Source: Nocardia cyriacigeorgica (lineage in GTDB: Bacteria; Actinomycetota; Actinomycetes; Mycobacteriales; Mycobacteriaceae). Taken from it: 60,255 nt of DNA. A program made the position numbers and the translations under genes. The notes under the pieces are model-generated. The model was not told the origin of the DNA and did no database searches. It was given only the letters and a program-made list of their open reading frames with translations. Within the stretch, counting starts at the first letter, position 1. Each line of letters starts with the position of its first letter. Positions 26,001-34,282 of this stretch are shown one piece after another. The DNA is taken from positions 1-60,255 of the forward strand of contig NZ_JAAGVC010000027.1 of assembly GCF_010858045.1 (NCBI RefSeq). The letters run 5' to 3'.

Positions 26001-27932
26001 GTGGTGGGTATCGGTGATATGTCCGGTGATGTGTTCGGTAACGGCATGTTGTTGTCGGAGCACATTCGCCTGGTGGCGGCGTTCGATCATCGGCATATTT
26101 TCTTGGATCCGAATCCGGATGCGGTGTCGTCGTTTGCCGAGCGGCGGCGGATGTTCGAGTTGCCGCGGTCGTCGTGGGCCGATTACGACACGTCGCTGAT
26201 CAGCGAAGGCGGCGGAGTGTACGACCGCTCCGCCAAGGCCGTTCCGGTCTCGGCGCAGGTGCGTGCGGCCCTCGGCCTGCCTGCGGGAGTGACCACGATG
26301 TCACCGCCGGAGATGATTCGCGCCATCCTGCAAGCGCCGGTGGATCTGCTGTGGAACGGTGGCATCGGCACCTACATCAAGGCCAGCACCGAATCTCACG
26401 CCGACGCGGGCGACAAATCCAATGACGCCGTCCGAGTGGACGCGAATCAGCTGCGCACCAAGGTGATCGGTGAGGGCGGCAATCTCGGAGCGACCGCGCT
26501 CGGACGGATCGAGTTCTGCCGTAACGGCGGCCGGATGAACACCGACGCGCTCGACAACTCCGCGGGCGTGGACTGCTCCGACCATGAGGTCAATATCAAG
26601 GTCCTGCTCGACGCGGTGGTCTCCGGCGGTGACCTGGAGGCGAGCGAACGCAACGAACTGCTGGCCGCGATGACCGACGAAGTCGCCGAACTGGTGCTGC
26701 GCGACAATATCTCGCAGAACTTCCGGATGGGCCTGTGCCGGGCCGAGGCCGCGGCCCGCAATGCAGTGCACCGCCGGTTGCTCACCGAACTCGAGACCCG
26801 CCGCGGCGTCGACCGCAGGCTCGAAGCACTGCCCAGCGACGCCGAGCTGGCCCGCCGGGCCGACGAGGGCGCCGGTCTCACCTCACCGGAACTGGCGAAT
26901 GTGGTGGCCCATGTGAAGCTCTCGCTGAAGGCGGATGTGCTGGCAGGCGACCTGCCCGACAGTGCGGCGTTCGCGGCGATGCTGCCCGACTACTTCCCGA
27001 CCCCGCTGCGGACCCGCTTCGACGCGGCCATCCGCAAACATCCGCTGCGCCGCGAGATCGTGGCCACCATGGTCGTCAACGATCTGGTCGATTACGGCGG
27101 CATCACCTACGCCTTCCGGCTGGCCGAGGAGGTGGGCGCCACCACCGACGACGCCGTGCGCGCCTTCTCCGCCGCGGTCGAGATCTTCGGCCTGCGGCAG
27201 GTCTGGCAGCGCATCCGCACCGCGCCCATCCCGTCCGCCGCGCGCGACGCGCTGGAATTGGAAACCGGCCGCACCCTGGAACGGGCTTCGCGCTGGCTGC
27301 TGCTGAACCGGCCGCAACCCATCGCCATCGGCGCCGACATCGCCCGCTACCGCGACGGCGTGACCGCGCTGGCCGGCCGGGTCTCGGACTGGCTGCCCGG
27401 CTACCTCGCCGACGACCTGACCGCTCGTTCGCAGCGCGCGGTCGCCCTCGGCGCCCCTCCGGAGCTGGCCACCGAGGTGTTCCGCCTGATCCACCTGTTC
27501 CCGCTGCTGGACGTGCTCGATATCGCCGATATCGCCGAACGCGACGCCGACGAGGTCGCGGTGCTCTACTTCGCCCTCAACGAGCATCTCGACATCGAGC
27601 GGCTCCTCACCGCCGTCGGCAACCTCGAACACGGCGACCGCTGGCCCACCCTGGCCCGCCTGGCCGTGCGCGACGACCTCTACGAATCGCTGCGGCTGCT
27701 CACCCTCGACGTATCCACCGCGACCGAACCCGACGACACCGTCGCCGAGAAGATCGAATACTGGGAGTCCACCAACCGCTCCCGCCTCGCCCGCGCAGCA
27801 GCGGCCCTCGGCGAGATCTTCGACTCCGGGACGTACGACCTGGCGACCCTGTCCGTCGCAGCGCGTCAAGTGCGCGGAATGGTCAGTGCCGGTGGGGAGT
27901 CGAGTGTGGTGACGGCCGGCGCTGCGAGCTGA
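23001..27932 (+). CDS. gdh: NAD-specific glutamate dehydrogenase, large (180 kDa) type
   Basis: This 1643-residue enzyme converts glutamate to 2-oxoglutarate and ammonia with NAD+, linking amino acid use to the TCA cycle. Length matches the large GDH class (M. tuberculosis Rv2476c, about 1620). The N-terminal half is regulatory with ACT-like folds. The catalytic core spans about 800-1200, with RGGLRWSDR, KGGFVVK and the dinucleotide-binding GIGDMSGDVFGNGMLLS. The start is GTG 23001 behind AAGGCGCAGG. In mycobacteria this class is inhibited by GarA, which PknG controls; pknG is 3 kb downstream. Two stretches of the catalytic core use unusual synonymous codons for this gene. Confidence 0.95.
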   Translation: MTTTQNAMDATQFRGDPTELEPAYFRWIRPDSTALTITDRAGHILRHHLELAARRAPGTVSTRVYRADDECGLGLAIQIVNDDMPLLVESVTSALHRLGATVAEVVHPVFDVTRDAAGELRAIAPRDGDGARRDYTDAHSYPESWIHVQLDPAVSAETLDRIEQALPQVLSDLRSVTDDTPAMVASMTTLADRLDRTAEWSDDAEISECARLLRWLADGHFTVLGYSDYRMRRTSPTPDAEFGMWPVPGTGLGVLRDGSGAEIPVPVLGAKRPVLRLTNGTVDSLIPGSPDLYFISVAEYATTDPGGAGASGDTVAAVKGEHVFVGTFTVTGLHENILDIPVISRRVHQVIEWAGFELNSFSGQAMLEVMQTFPRVELFSTDARRLFDTVSAVMNLGLRRQIRLFLRQDGRSGAIYCLVYMPRDRYSTEVRLRMQDILLAEFGGDQISYSARVTESELAVVYFTVHRAPGTAADLSEANRERVQDILFATTRTWSDRVVAAAAGVAGISRAVATDYATAFPASYQQEFGADRALTDLRRLERLGEGEIDTALYRLADAPAGEWRFTLYVAGAGVSLSRVLPVLHSLGVEVVDERPYRIARQDGPLRWIYDFALRVPAALLRDSLDPDMGADLLDPAAEQAAGIRQRFPAAFAAMWFGDAEVDGLNELVLRAGMHWRQIAVLRAYAKYLQQAGFAYTFGNITRVLLAHPALAAAFIELFDAYFDPDAAGEESASRVEAIAQRLRTEIDAVVSLDTDRILRAVLELITATLRTNYFRRDEHGEPAGYLSFKFDPQAIAELPQPRPRFEIFVYSPRVEGVHLRFGAVARGGLRWSDRLEDFRTEILGLVKAQAVKNAVIVPVGAKGGFVVKQPPAATGDAGADRQAMMAEGVACYRTFISGLLDLTDNVDHTSGDVLPPARVVRRDADDTYLVVAADKGTATFSDIANDVAKSYGFWLGDAFASGGSVGYDHKAMGITARGAWESVKRHFQEMGIDTQAEDFTVVGIGDMSGDVFGNGMLLSEHIRLVAAFDHRHIFLDPNPDAVSSFAERRRMFELPRSSWADYDTSLISEGGGVYDRSAKAVPVSAQVRAALGLPAGVTTMSPPEMIRAILQAPVDLLWNGGIGTYIKASTESHADAGDKSNDAVRVDANQLRTKVIGEGGNLGATALGRIEFCRNGGRMNTDALDNSAGVDCSDHEVNIKVLLDAVVSGGDLEASERNELLAAMTDEVAELVLRDNISQNFRMGLCRAEAAARNAVHRRLLTELETRRGVDRRLEALPSDAELARRADEGAGLTSPELANVVAHVKLSLKADVLAGDLPDSAAFAAMLPDYFPTPLRTRFDAAIRKHPLRREIVATMVVNDLVDYGGITYAFRLAEEVGATTDDAVRAFSAAVEIFGLRQVWQRIRTAPIPSAARDALELETGRTLERASRWLLLNRPQPIAIGADIARYRDGVTALAGRVSDWLPGYLADDLTARSQRAVALGAPPELATEVFRLIHLFPLLDVLDIADIAERDADEVAVLYFALNEHLDIERLLTAVGNLEHGDRWPTLARLAVRDDLYESLRLLTLDVSTATEPDDTVAEKIEYWESTNRSRLARAAAALGEIFDSGTYDLATLSVAARQVRGMVSAGGESSVVTAGAAS

Positions 27933-27946
27933 GTTCGGTCTGGTTC

Positions 27947-27987
27947 GACGGCGGGGCCGGTGACTGGTGGTCACCGGCCCCGCCGTC
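27947..27987. terminator. Bidirectional hairpin after gdh
   Basis: An 18-bp perfect stem (GACGGCGGGGCCGGTGAC and its complement) with a 5-base loop lies between the convergent gdh and SPFH genes. There is no T-run, which is common for actinobacterial terminators. Confidence 0.75.
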
Positions 27988-28010
27988 GTCAGGCGCGCGG
28001 AGGCTCGTGG

Positions 28011-29102
28011 TCAGGGGCCGGCCGGTGTGCCACAGTCGCCACAGAATTTGGCGGTGGTGCTGAGTTCGGCGCCGCAGTTCGTGCAATGGCGTGGTTCGGT
28101 CGTCAGCCGTTGGCCGCAGTGCATACAGAAGCGGGCGGCCGACGGATTGTCCGCGGTGCAGGCCGGGCAGGTCTGGTGTGCCGGCGCGGCCGGGGCGGGC
28201 AATGCGGCTGGTGCGGCCGGTGGGGGAGCGGGCGGCATCGGCTGCGGCATCGGCGCGGGCGGTGGTGTGTGCTGGTTGATCGCATTCAAACCAAGGGCTG
28301 CGCCGAGGAATCCGGTGTCCGAGCCACCGCCGTGCGCGAACCCCTGGCTCGCGCCCAAGGCCAGCTCACCGGCTGCGTACTGGCGGAAATCGCCGGCCAG
28401 CTTGATGTAGGTGACGTCCTTGGCCAGCCGCTTGAGACGGTCGGCGTCCTCGGGGGCGAGGGTGATGTCGAAGTTGCCCATCCGCACGATGCGCAGGCCG
28501 TATTCGTAGAGGGTGATGTTGGTCTGCCGCAGCACCGCGGTCTCGATCGGCAGCAGGTGCGCCGACAGGCCGAGCACCGGCCATTCGCCGCGCGAAACGC
28601 CCTGCGTCACCGCGATCTTCATCGATTTCAGCAGCAGATCCGCACACCAGGAGTTCAGTGCGACCGGATCGGCGAGATCGGCGGTGCCGGCGAGGCCGGT
28701 GATCAACTGCCCGGGATCGCGCACGGCCAGCGCGAATTCACCGAAGACGCGCAGTGTCACCACCTGCTCGCTGATCGGATCGACGATATCGGCGAGCCGG
28801 CCGCCGAACTTGAGGCCGGGGAACTCGCGAGTGGAGACGAAATACAGCTCCGCCCGGTAGAAGTTCCCGCCGGACAGGGTGTCGACCAGTGCACCGAGCA
28901 CGGGCAATTCGTCGGCGTCGACGCGATGGCGGCCCGGCCCCATGCTGGCGACCACCTGACCGGACTTGACGAACAGCGCGGTCTGATCGGCGTTGACGAT
29001 GGCACGGCTGTAACGGCGGATATTGACATCGGGCCACTTGTAGACGAGTTGACCCGCCGCGGTGTCCGGCACCGCGATGAACTCCCGATCGAACCAAGCC
29101 AT
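28011..29102 (-). CDS. SPFH-domain protein with C-terminal zinc ribbons
   Basis: This 363-residue protein has an SPFH/virion-core-like domain at about 1-255 (starting MAWFDREFIAVPDTAAGQLV), a Gln/Pro/Ala linker, and zinc ribbons at the end: pairs CPAC, CMHC, CTNC and CGDC, enough for two zinc sites. It has no membrane segment. SPFH proteins form oligomeric scaffolds; the exact role here is unknown. ATG 29102 follows GGAG; an in-frame upstream start at 29129 is less likely. Site B of the 26-bp dyad lies 30-55 bases before the start. It is convergent with gdh and divergent from ansP. Confidence 0.82.
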   Translation of the reverse strand: MAWFDREFIAVPDTAAGQLVYKWPDVNIRRYSRAIVNADQTALFVKSGQVVASMGPGRHRVDADELPVLGALVDTLSGGNFYRAELYFVSTREFPGLKFGGRLADIVDPISEQVVTLRVFGEFALAVRDPGQLITGLAGTADLADPVALNSWCADLLLKSMKIAVTQGVSRGEWPVLGLSAHLLPIETAVLRQTNITLYEYGLRIVRMGNFDITLAPEDADRLKRLAKDVTYIKLAGDFRQYAAGELALGASQGFAHGGGSDTGFLGAALGLNAINQHTPPPAPMPQPMPPAPPPAAPAALPAPAAPAHQTCPACTADNPSAARFCMHCGQRLTTEPRHCTNCGAELSTTAKFCGDCGTPAGP

Positions 29103-29131
29103 GGACGCTCCATCCGCGAGTGACAACAAAT

Positions 29132-29157
29132 AACGTACCGCTTGGTATCGGCACGAT
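29132..29157. promoter_or_regulatory. 26-bp GTAC dyad, site B, before the SPFH gene
   Basis: Left arm AACGTACCGCTT, centre GG, right arm TATCGGCACGAT. It is 30-55 bases upstream of the SPFH start (minus strand), so it could overlap that promoter. Site C lies in the same divergent intergenic region, nearer ansP. Confidence 0.55.
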
Positions 29158-29249
29158 CGTTCGGCTATGACCAGGGATTATGCGGTCCGGCGCGGCGATT
29201 TCTGAAAGTTCTTGGTTTCCAGTGTGTTACAGCGGGTAGATACCTATTG

Positions 29250-29275
29250 AACGTGCCGCTGTCTGACGGTACATT
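29250..29275. promoter_or_regulatory. 26-bp GTAC dyad, site C, before ansP
   Basis: Left arm AACGTGCCGCTG, centre TC, right arm TGACGGTACATT. It is 41-66 bases upstream of the ansP start. Each of the two divergent genes therefore has its own copy. Confidence 0.6.
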
Positions 29276-29315
29276 ACCCATAGATATGATCGCCGCCACA
29301 GGAAAGGCCATCACC

Positions 29316-30884
29316 ATGACCACTGTTCGACCTACCTCGGCGCCGGCTGCGGCCGCACTGCCCGAGCCGGGCGCGCCGGCGACGTCGGTCGACGCGCTGC
29401 ACGCCGAGGACGCCGGCTACCACAAGTCGCTGCGCCCACGTCAGCTGCAGATGATCGCCATCGGTGGCGCCATCGGCACCGGGCTGTTCCTCGGTGCGGG
29501 CAGCCGGCTGGCCAGCGCCGGACCCGGCCTGTTCATCGTCTACGCCATCTGTGGCGTGTTCGTGTTCTTCATCCTGCGGGCCCTTGGTGAGCTGGTCCTG
29601 CATCGCCCGTCCTCCGGGTCGTTCGTCTCGTATGCCCGCGAGTTCTACGGCGAGAAGCTCGCCTTCGCGGTCGGGTGGATGTACTTCTTCCACTGGTGCA
29701 TGACCGGGATCGTAGACATCACCGCCATCGCCACCTATGTCCATTACTGGGGAGCGTTCGAGGCGATACCACAATGGACGATCGCGCTGATCGCCCTGGT
29801 CCTGGTGGTCGCGATCAATATGGTGTCGGTGAAGTGGTTCGGTGAATTGGAGTTCTGGGCCGCGCTGATCAAGGTGGTCGCACTCGTCACCTTCCTGATC
29901 GTCGGCACGGTGTTCCTCGCGGGCCGGTTCGACATCAAGGGCCAGACCACGGGCCCGAGCCTGATCACCGACAATGGCGGGCTGTTCCCGACGGGTGTGT
30001 TGTCGCTGGTGCTGGTCACCACGGGTGTCGTGTTCGCCTACGCCGCGGTGGAACTGGTCGGCACGGCCGCCGGTGAGACGGAGAACCCGGAGAAGGTGAT
30101 GCCGCGCGCCATCAACTCCGTCATCGCCCGGATCGCGCTGTTCTACGTCGGTTCGCTGGTGCTGCTCGCGCTGCTGCTGCCCTACACCGCCTACAAGTCC
30201 GGTGAGAGCCCGTTCGTCACCTTCTTCGCCAAGCTCGGCATCGACGGTGCCGGTTCGGTGATGAACCTGGTCGTGCTCACCGCGGCGTTCTCCAGCCTCA
30301 ATGCCGGGCTGTACTCCACCGGCCGCATTCTGCGCTCGATGTCGATGAACGGCAGCGCGCCCACCATCGCCGCCCGGATGTCGAAGTCCGGTGTGCCGTA
30401 CGTCGGCATCCTGGCCACCGGCGCGATCGCGCTGTTCGGCGTCGGCCTGAACGCGATGGTGCCGGAGAAGGCCTTCGAGATCGTGATCAACGTGTCGGCA
30501 CTCGGCACCATCTTCGCCTGGGCCGCGATTGTGCTGTGCCAGTTGCAGCTGTGGCGCTGGTCGAAGCAGGGCAAGGTGGAGCGTCCGTCCTTCCGCCTCA
30601 TCGGCGCGCCCTACACCAGCATCGCGACCCTGATGTTCCTGGTCGGCGTGGTCGTGTTGATGGCCTTCAGTGACGACGAGGTACAGCGCGGCGCGGTGAT
30701 CGCGATGGGCGCCATCATGATCCCGGCGCTGGTCGGCGGCTGGTTCCTGGCCCGCGGAAAGGTACTGCAGCTCGCCCAGATCCGCGGTGGGCACACCGGC
30801 CAGTTCCCGGTGGTGGCCGAGCGCCCACCGCGCAAGGATGCCCGCGAAGCGGTGGTCATCCTGGAAAAGCCCGACGAACACTGA
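29316..30884 (+). CDS. ansP: AnsP-type L-asparagine permease (APC family)
   Basis: This 522-residue membrane transporter has about twelve helices. It has the APC signature LRPRQLQMIAIGGAIGTGLFLGAG and strong family matches such as LGELVLHRPSSGSFVSYAREF, EYW-like FGELEFWAALIKV and VELVGTAAGETENPEKVMPRAINSV, all typical of mycobacterial AnsP proteins that take up asparagine with protons. ATG 29316 follows AGGAAAGG; an upstream in-frame start at 29142 would run through both operator sites and is rejected. Asparagine feeds aspartate and glutamate pools, the pools on which gdh and PknG act. Confidence 0.9.
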   Translation: MTTVRPTSAPAAAALPEPGAPATSVDALHAEDAGYHKSLRPRQLQMIAIGGAIGTGLFLGAGSRLASAGPGLFIVYAICGVFVFFILRALGELVLHRPSSGSFVSYAREFYGEKLAFAVGWMYFFHWCMTGIVDITAIATYVHYWGAFEAIPQWTIALIALVLVVAINMVSVKWFGELEFWAALIKVVALVTFLIVGTVFLAGRFDIKGQTTGPSLITDNGGLFPTGVLSLVLVTTGVVFAYAAVELVGTAAGETENPEKVMPRAINSVIARIALFYVGSLVLLALLLPYTAYKSGESPFVTFFAKLGIDGAGSVMNLVVLTAAFSSLNAGLYSTGRILRSMSMNGSAPTIAARMSKSGVPYVGILATGAIALFGVGLNAMVPEKAFEIVINVSALGTIFAWAAIVLCQLQLWRWSKQGKVERPSFRLIGAPYTSIATLMFLVGVVVLMAFSDDEVQRGAVIAMGAIMIPALVGGWFLARGKVLQLAQIRGGHTGQFPVVAERPPRKDAREAVVILEKPDEH

Positions 30885-30890
30885 GTATCG

Positions 30891-30923
30891 CCGCTGCCCC
30901 GGACGCATAATCCGGGGCAGCGG
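30891..30923 (+). terminator. Hairpin after ansP
   Basis: A 13-bp perfect stem (CCGCTGCCCCGGA) with a 7-base loop sits 6 bases after the permease stop. It separates ansP from pknG transcription. Confidence 0.75.
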
Positions 30924-30925
30924 TG

Positions 30926-30941
30926 TTCCCAGATCCGGGAA
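30926..30941. promoter_or_regulatory. TTCCC palindrome, copy 4, before pknG
   Basis: TTCCCA-GATC-CGGGAA, flanked by G and C so that GTTCCC/GGGAAC is perfect. It lies 72-87 bases upstream of pknG, between the ansP terminator and the start. Confidence 0.55.
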
Positions 30942-31012
30942 CAGTGCCGACGCGCGATGGTCGTGCGGCGCACCAGAATAAGGCCTCGGTTCAACGGGTT
31001 CGAGGGGTTCAT

Positions 31013-33394
31013 ATGCCGGAACAGCCCAGCACATCCGACCAGCAACGCCTGCCCGCATGGGCCGATCGGCGCATGCGCGGAATGGAGGTGCCGCACCGCC
31101 TCGCTCCGCACTGGTCCACCCGAAGACTCAGTAAAGCCGAACTATCCCAGCGGGTTTCGCCGCCGCTGTCGGGCACCGGCGCCGCTGCCGGCGACAGCAC
31201 CGAGCCGGCCGGACTCGACGATTTCGATCTGGCCGAACTCGACGAGCTGGAGTCGGGTTCGGGCCGCAACACACCGTCGCGGCCGAGCGTGCGCCGTCTC
31301 GGCGCCGGCCTCGTCGTGGTACCGCGGGTCACCGAGACCGACCCGCTCTCCGCGGTGCTGGAGAACCCGGAAGTTCCCGAGCACAAACGCTTCTGCTGGA
31401 ACTGCCAGGATCCGGTCGGGCGCGCGACCACCGACGGGCCCGGCCCGGTCTCGGGCGAATGCCGTCGATGTCGTTCCCCGTTCAATTTCCGGCCCGCGCT
31501 GAGTCCCGGCGAACTCGTTGCCGACCAGTACGAGGTGCAAGGCTGCCTCGCGCACGGCGGACTCGGCTGGATCTACCTGGCCATCGACCGCAATGTCAGC
31601 GATCGCTGGGTAGTGCTCAAGGGCCTGCAGAATCCACTCGACTTCGAAGCGCACGTCGTCGCGCTCGCCGAACGGCAGTTCCTGTCCGAGGTGGCGTACC
31701 CGGGCGTGGTGAAGATCTTCAACTTCGTCAAGCACAAGTCCGCGCGCGAGGTGGCCGACGGCTACATCGTGATGGAGTACGTGGGCGGGCATTCGCTCAA
31801 GTCGATGCTCGACCGGGGCGCGCCCGAACGGATACCGGTCGCCGAAGCCATCGCCTACCTGATGGAAGTATTGCCCGCGCTGGACTATCTGCATTCCATC
31901 GGCCTGGCCTACAACGACCTCAAGCCCGACAACATCATGGTCGGCGACGACGAGGTCAAGCTCATCGACCTCGGTGCGGTGGCCGCGATGGAGTCCTACG
32001 GCAGTATCTACGGCACACCCGGCTATCAGGCCCCGGAGATCCTGCAGACCGGGCCGACGGTGGAATCCGACATCTACGCGGTGGGCCGGACGCTGGCGGC
32101 ACTGCTGTTCGATCTGCCCACCGACTCCGAAGGCCACTATCTGCCCGGCATGCCCGCACCAGAGCAGCAGCCGATCCTGCGTCGCTATCCGTTCCTGCAC
32201 CGGTTGCTGCTGCGCGCGACCGACCCGGACCCGCTGCGCCGTTTTCCGTCCGCCTACACCATGTATTGCCAGCTCGCGGGCGTGCTGCGGATGGTGCTGG
32301 CCGCCGACACCGGTCTGGAGCATCCGCAGGCCTCCACCGAATTCGGTTCGATGCGCGGTGATTTCGGAATCGACACGCTCATCGGCCAGACCGACGGCAT
32401 GGTCGACGGCATGCACCGGATGCCCGCGGTGGACGCGGCCAGCGTCGTCGCGGCGCTGCCCATTCCGCTCATCGACAGCGAAGATCCCAGCGCCGAGCTG
32501 CTGGCCACGCTGCTGCACGGCGATCCGCGCCACATCCTCGACGTGCTCGAACGCACCACCGAACGGATCAGCGCAGGCACGATCGAGGCGCCCGAATCGT
32601 TCGACCTGGAGGGCCCGCTGACGGCGGTGCGCGCCCACCTGGATCTGGGGGAGGTGGGTCCGGCTCGCTCCCGGCTCGCCGAACTGCGACCGCGCTTCGG
32701 CAGGGATTGGCGCATCCAGTGGTATTCCGGCATCGCCGATCTGCTCGACGGCAGGTACGAGCAGGCCTACGCCTGCTTCGACGAGGTGCATACCGAGTTG
32801 CCGGGGGAGATCGCGCCCGCGCTGGCGTTGGCCGCCGCCGCCGAGTTGGTGTTGCAGCATCTCGAGGAGCCCGAGCACGCCGATCGCTGGCACAGCGCCG
32901 CCACCGAGTATCACCGGATGGTGTGGCGCACCAACCACGGCGTGGTGAGTGCCGCGTTCGGGTTGGCTCGCCGGCTGGCCGCCGATGGTGAACTGCTCGA
33001 AGCCGTCGGCGTGCTCGACCAGGTGCCTGTCGCATCGCGGCACCACGCTGTGGCGCGGATGACCGGATGCCTGCTGCTGGTGTCACGCCCGGTGGGCGAG
33101 ATCATCGCCGAGGATCTGCGCGAGGCCGCCGAGCGGCTCGAGGCCCTGCCCGAAGAGCCGCGCACCCTGCAATTGCAGGTCATCGTGGTGGGCGCGGCGC
33201 TGGCATGGTTGCGCGCCGGCCATGCGGCGCCGACCCAGGGGCCGACACTGCTGGGATTCCCGTTCACCGAACCGGGTTTGGCGCGCGGGCTGGAAACCTG
33301 TCTGCGTGCTCTGGCGCGGACCGCACCCGATCGGTTGCACCGATACCGGCTGGTCGATCTCGCCAATCAGGTGCGGCCGCACAGCCGGTGGTGA
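31013..33394 (+). CDS. pknG: PknG, soluble serine/threonine protein kinase
   Basis: PknG (793 residues) has three parts: a rubredoxin-like metal site with Cys128, Cys131, Cys150 and Cys153 (CWNC and CRRC), a kinase domain with Lys203 in VVLKG, YNDLKPDN with Asp302, and DLG instead of DFG, and a TPR-rich C-terminal third. In mycobacteria it phosphorylates GarA in response to amino acids, which relieves inhibition of GDH and of 2-oxoglutarate enzymes. Unlike M. tuberculosis, glnX and glnH do not precede it; ansP and gdh do. ATG 31013 is chosen over an upstream start that would overlap the TTCCC motif. It is convergent with the next gene, 10 bases away. Confidence 0.96.
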   Translation: MPEQPSTSDQQRLPAWADRRMRGMEVPHRLAPHWSTRRLSKAELSQRVSPPLSGTGAAAGDSTEPAGLDDFDLAELDELESGSGRNTPSRPSVRRLGAGLVVVPRVTETDPLSAVLENPEVPEHKRFCWNCQDPVGRATTDGPGPVSGECRRCRSPFNFRPALSPGELVADQYEVQGCLAHGGLGWIYLAIDRNVSDRWVVLKGLQNPLDFEAHVVALAERQFLSEVAYPGVVKIFNFVKHKSAREVADGYIVMEYVGGHSLKSMLDRGAPERIPVAEAIAYLMEVLPALDYLHSIGLAYNDLKPDNIMVGDDEVKLIDLGAVAAMESYGSIYGTPGYQAPEILQTGPTVESDIYAVGRTLAALLFDLPTDSEGHYLPGMPAPEQQPILRRYPFLHRLLLRATDPDPLRRFPSAYTMYCQLAGVLRMVLAADTGLEHPQASTEFGSMRGDFGIDTLIGQTDGMVDGMHRMPAVDAASVVAALPIPLIDSEDPSAELLATLLHGDPRHILDVLERTTERISAGTIEAPESFDLEGPLTAVRAHLDLGEVGPARSRLAELRPRFGRDWRIQWYSGIADLLDGRYEQAYACFDEVHTELPGEIAPALALAAAAELVLQHLEEPEHADRWHSAATEYHRMVWRTNHGVVSAAFGLARRLAADGELLEAVGVLDQVPVASRHHAVARMTGCLLLVSRPVGEIIAEDLREAAERLEALPEEPRTLQLQVIVVGAALAWLRAGHAAPTQGPTLLGFPFTEPGLARGLETCLRALARTAPDRLHRYRLVDLANQVRPHSRW

Positions 33395-33404
33395 ACGGTG
33401 GCGG

Positions 33405-33773
33405 TCAGCCCTTCGCGCGCGGTAGACGTCGCAGGATCACCGCCGCGGCGGCGGCCGCCGCGATCGGCAGCAGCAACCACCACCAGCTACCGAATACCAG
33501 CGCGAGCACCACACCGAGCACGACGACCGTGCCCGCGCCGACCGCGGGTAGCGGGCTCGGCGGCGGGCCGAGCGGAGTGGAATCCGGCACGGCGCCGGGC
33601 AGATCGGTGAACAGCTCGGCCAGCTGTTCGGGCCGATCGGCCGCGGCCACGGCGGCGCTGCGGATCTCGAACTCGTCCAGGCTCAGCCTGCCGGTTCCCA
33701 GATGATGGGTGAGCTCACGCAGGGCGCGTTCGCGCTCGGCGACACTGATCCGAAGCCCCGGCGAATCGGTCAT
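33405..33773 (-). CDS. DUF1707 small membrane protein
   Basis: This 122-residue protein has an N-terminal DUF1707 domain (RISVAERERALRELTHHLGTGRLSLDEFEIR) and two hydrophobic segments from about 78 to 113. The C-terminus is basic. Members are common in actinobacteria and of unknown function. It is divergent from whiB3 and shares the region holding TTCCC copy 5. Confidence 0.85.
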   Translation of the reverse strand: MTDSPGLRISVAERERALRELTHHLGTGRLSLDEFEIRSAAVAAADRPEQLAELFTDLPGAVPDSTPLGPPPSPLPAVGAGTVVVLGVVLALVFGSWWWLLLPIAAAAAAAVILRRLPRAKG

Positions 33774-33860
33774 ATCCGAAGAATAGGCGCGCGTTATCGC
33801 ACGCCCGGCCACTCGAATTGCCATGGGCGGGAAGGCCACCGGGCGGCATTCGAGTGACGG

Positions 33861-33876
33861 TTCCCACATCTGGGGA
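33861..33876. promoter_or_regulatory. TTCCC palindrome, copy 5, before whiB3
   Basis: TTCCCA-CATC-TGGGGA lies 49-64 bases upstream of whiB3 and 88-103 bases from the divergent DUF1707 start. It is nearly identical in form to the copy before eccA. Confidence 0.55.
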
Positions 33877-33924
33877 GAATTTAGGCTGACACCGGCACGA
33901 ACTCGCACCATGAGGAGTCCAGGT

Positions 33925-34221
33925 ATGTCCACCGTGATCGAGCGCACCATCCCGGCCGCATACGCCTGGGAGTGGCAACTGCGCGGATCCTGCCGCGGGG
34001 TGGAATCGGCGGTGTTCTTCCACCCGGACGGTGAACGGGGCCGGGCCCGCGCCGCCCGGGTACGGCGGGCCAAACAGATCTGCGACAGCTGCCCGGTCCT
34101 GGCCCAATGCCGCAACTACGCGCTCGCCGTCAGCGAGCCGTACGGCATCTGGGGCGGCATGTCCGAAGACGAGCGCAGGGCGGCGTCGCGCCGCAGGCCC
34201 TGGGGTCATCAGGGCGCCTGA
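33925..34221 (+). CDS. whiB3: WhiB3-like iron-sulfur regulator
   Basis: This 98-residue Wbl protein has Cys23, Cys53, Cys56 and Cys62 for a [4Fe-4S] cluster, and the GIWGGMS turn with a basic tail. The segment WQLRGSCRG and FFHPDGERGRAR closely matches M. tuberculosis WhiB3, which senses redox state and NO and controls lipid and virulence genes with the housekeeping sigma factor. ATG 33925 follows GAGGAGTCCAGG; a frame start at 33823 is not supported. Confidence 0.9.
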   Translation: MSTVIERTIPAAYAWEWQLRGSCRGVESAVFFHPDGERGRARAARVRRAKQICDSCPVLAQCRNYALAVSEPYGIWGGMSEDERRAASRRRPWGHQGA

Positions 34222-34282
34222 GCGGACGCGCCGCGCCCGCGCACGCCCGCTGCGACACGCCCGGATGTGGTTTCCTTGAGGT

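Noticed and set aside
22913..29275. GTAC dyads as GlnR boxes, since gdh and ansP are nitrogen genes
   Set aside because: GlnR sites have two GNAAC-like elements in direct arrangement; these sites are symmetric 12-bp arms with a 2-bp centre.
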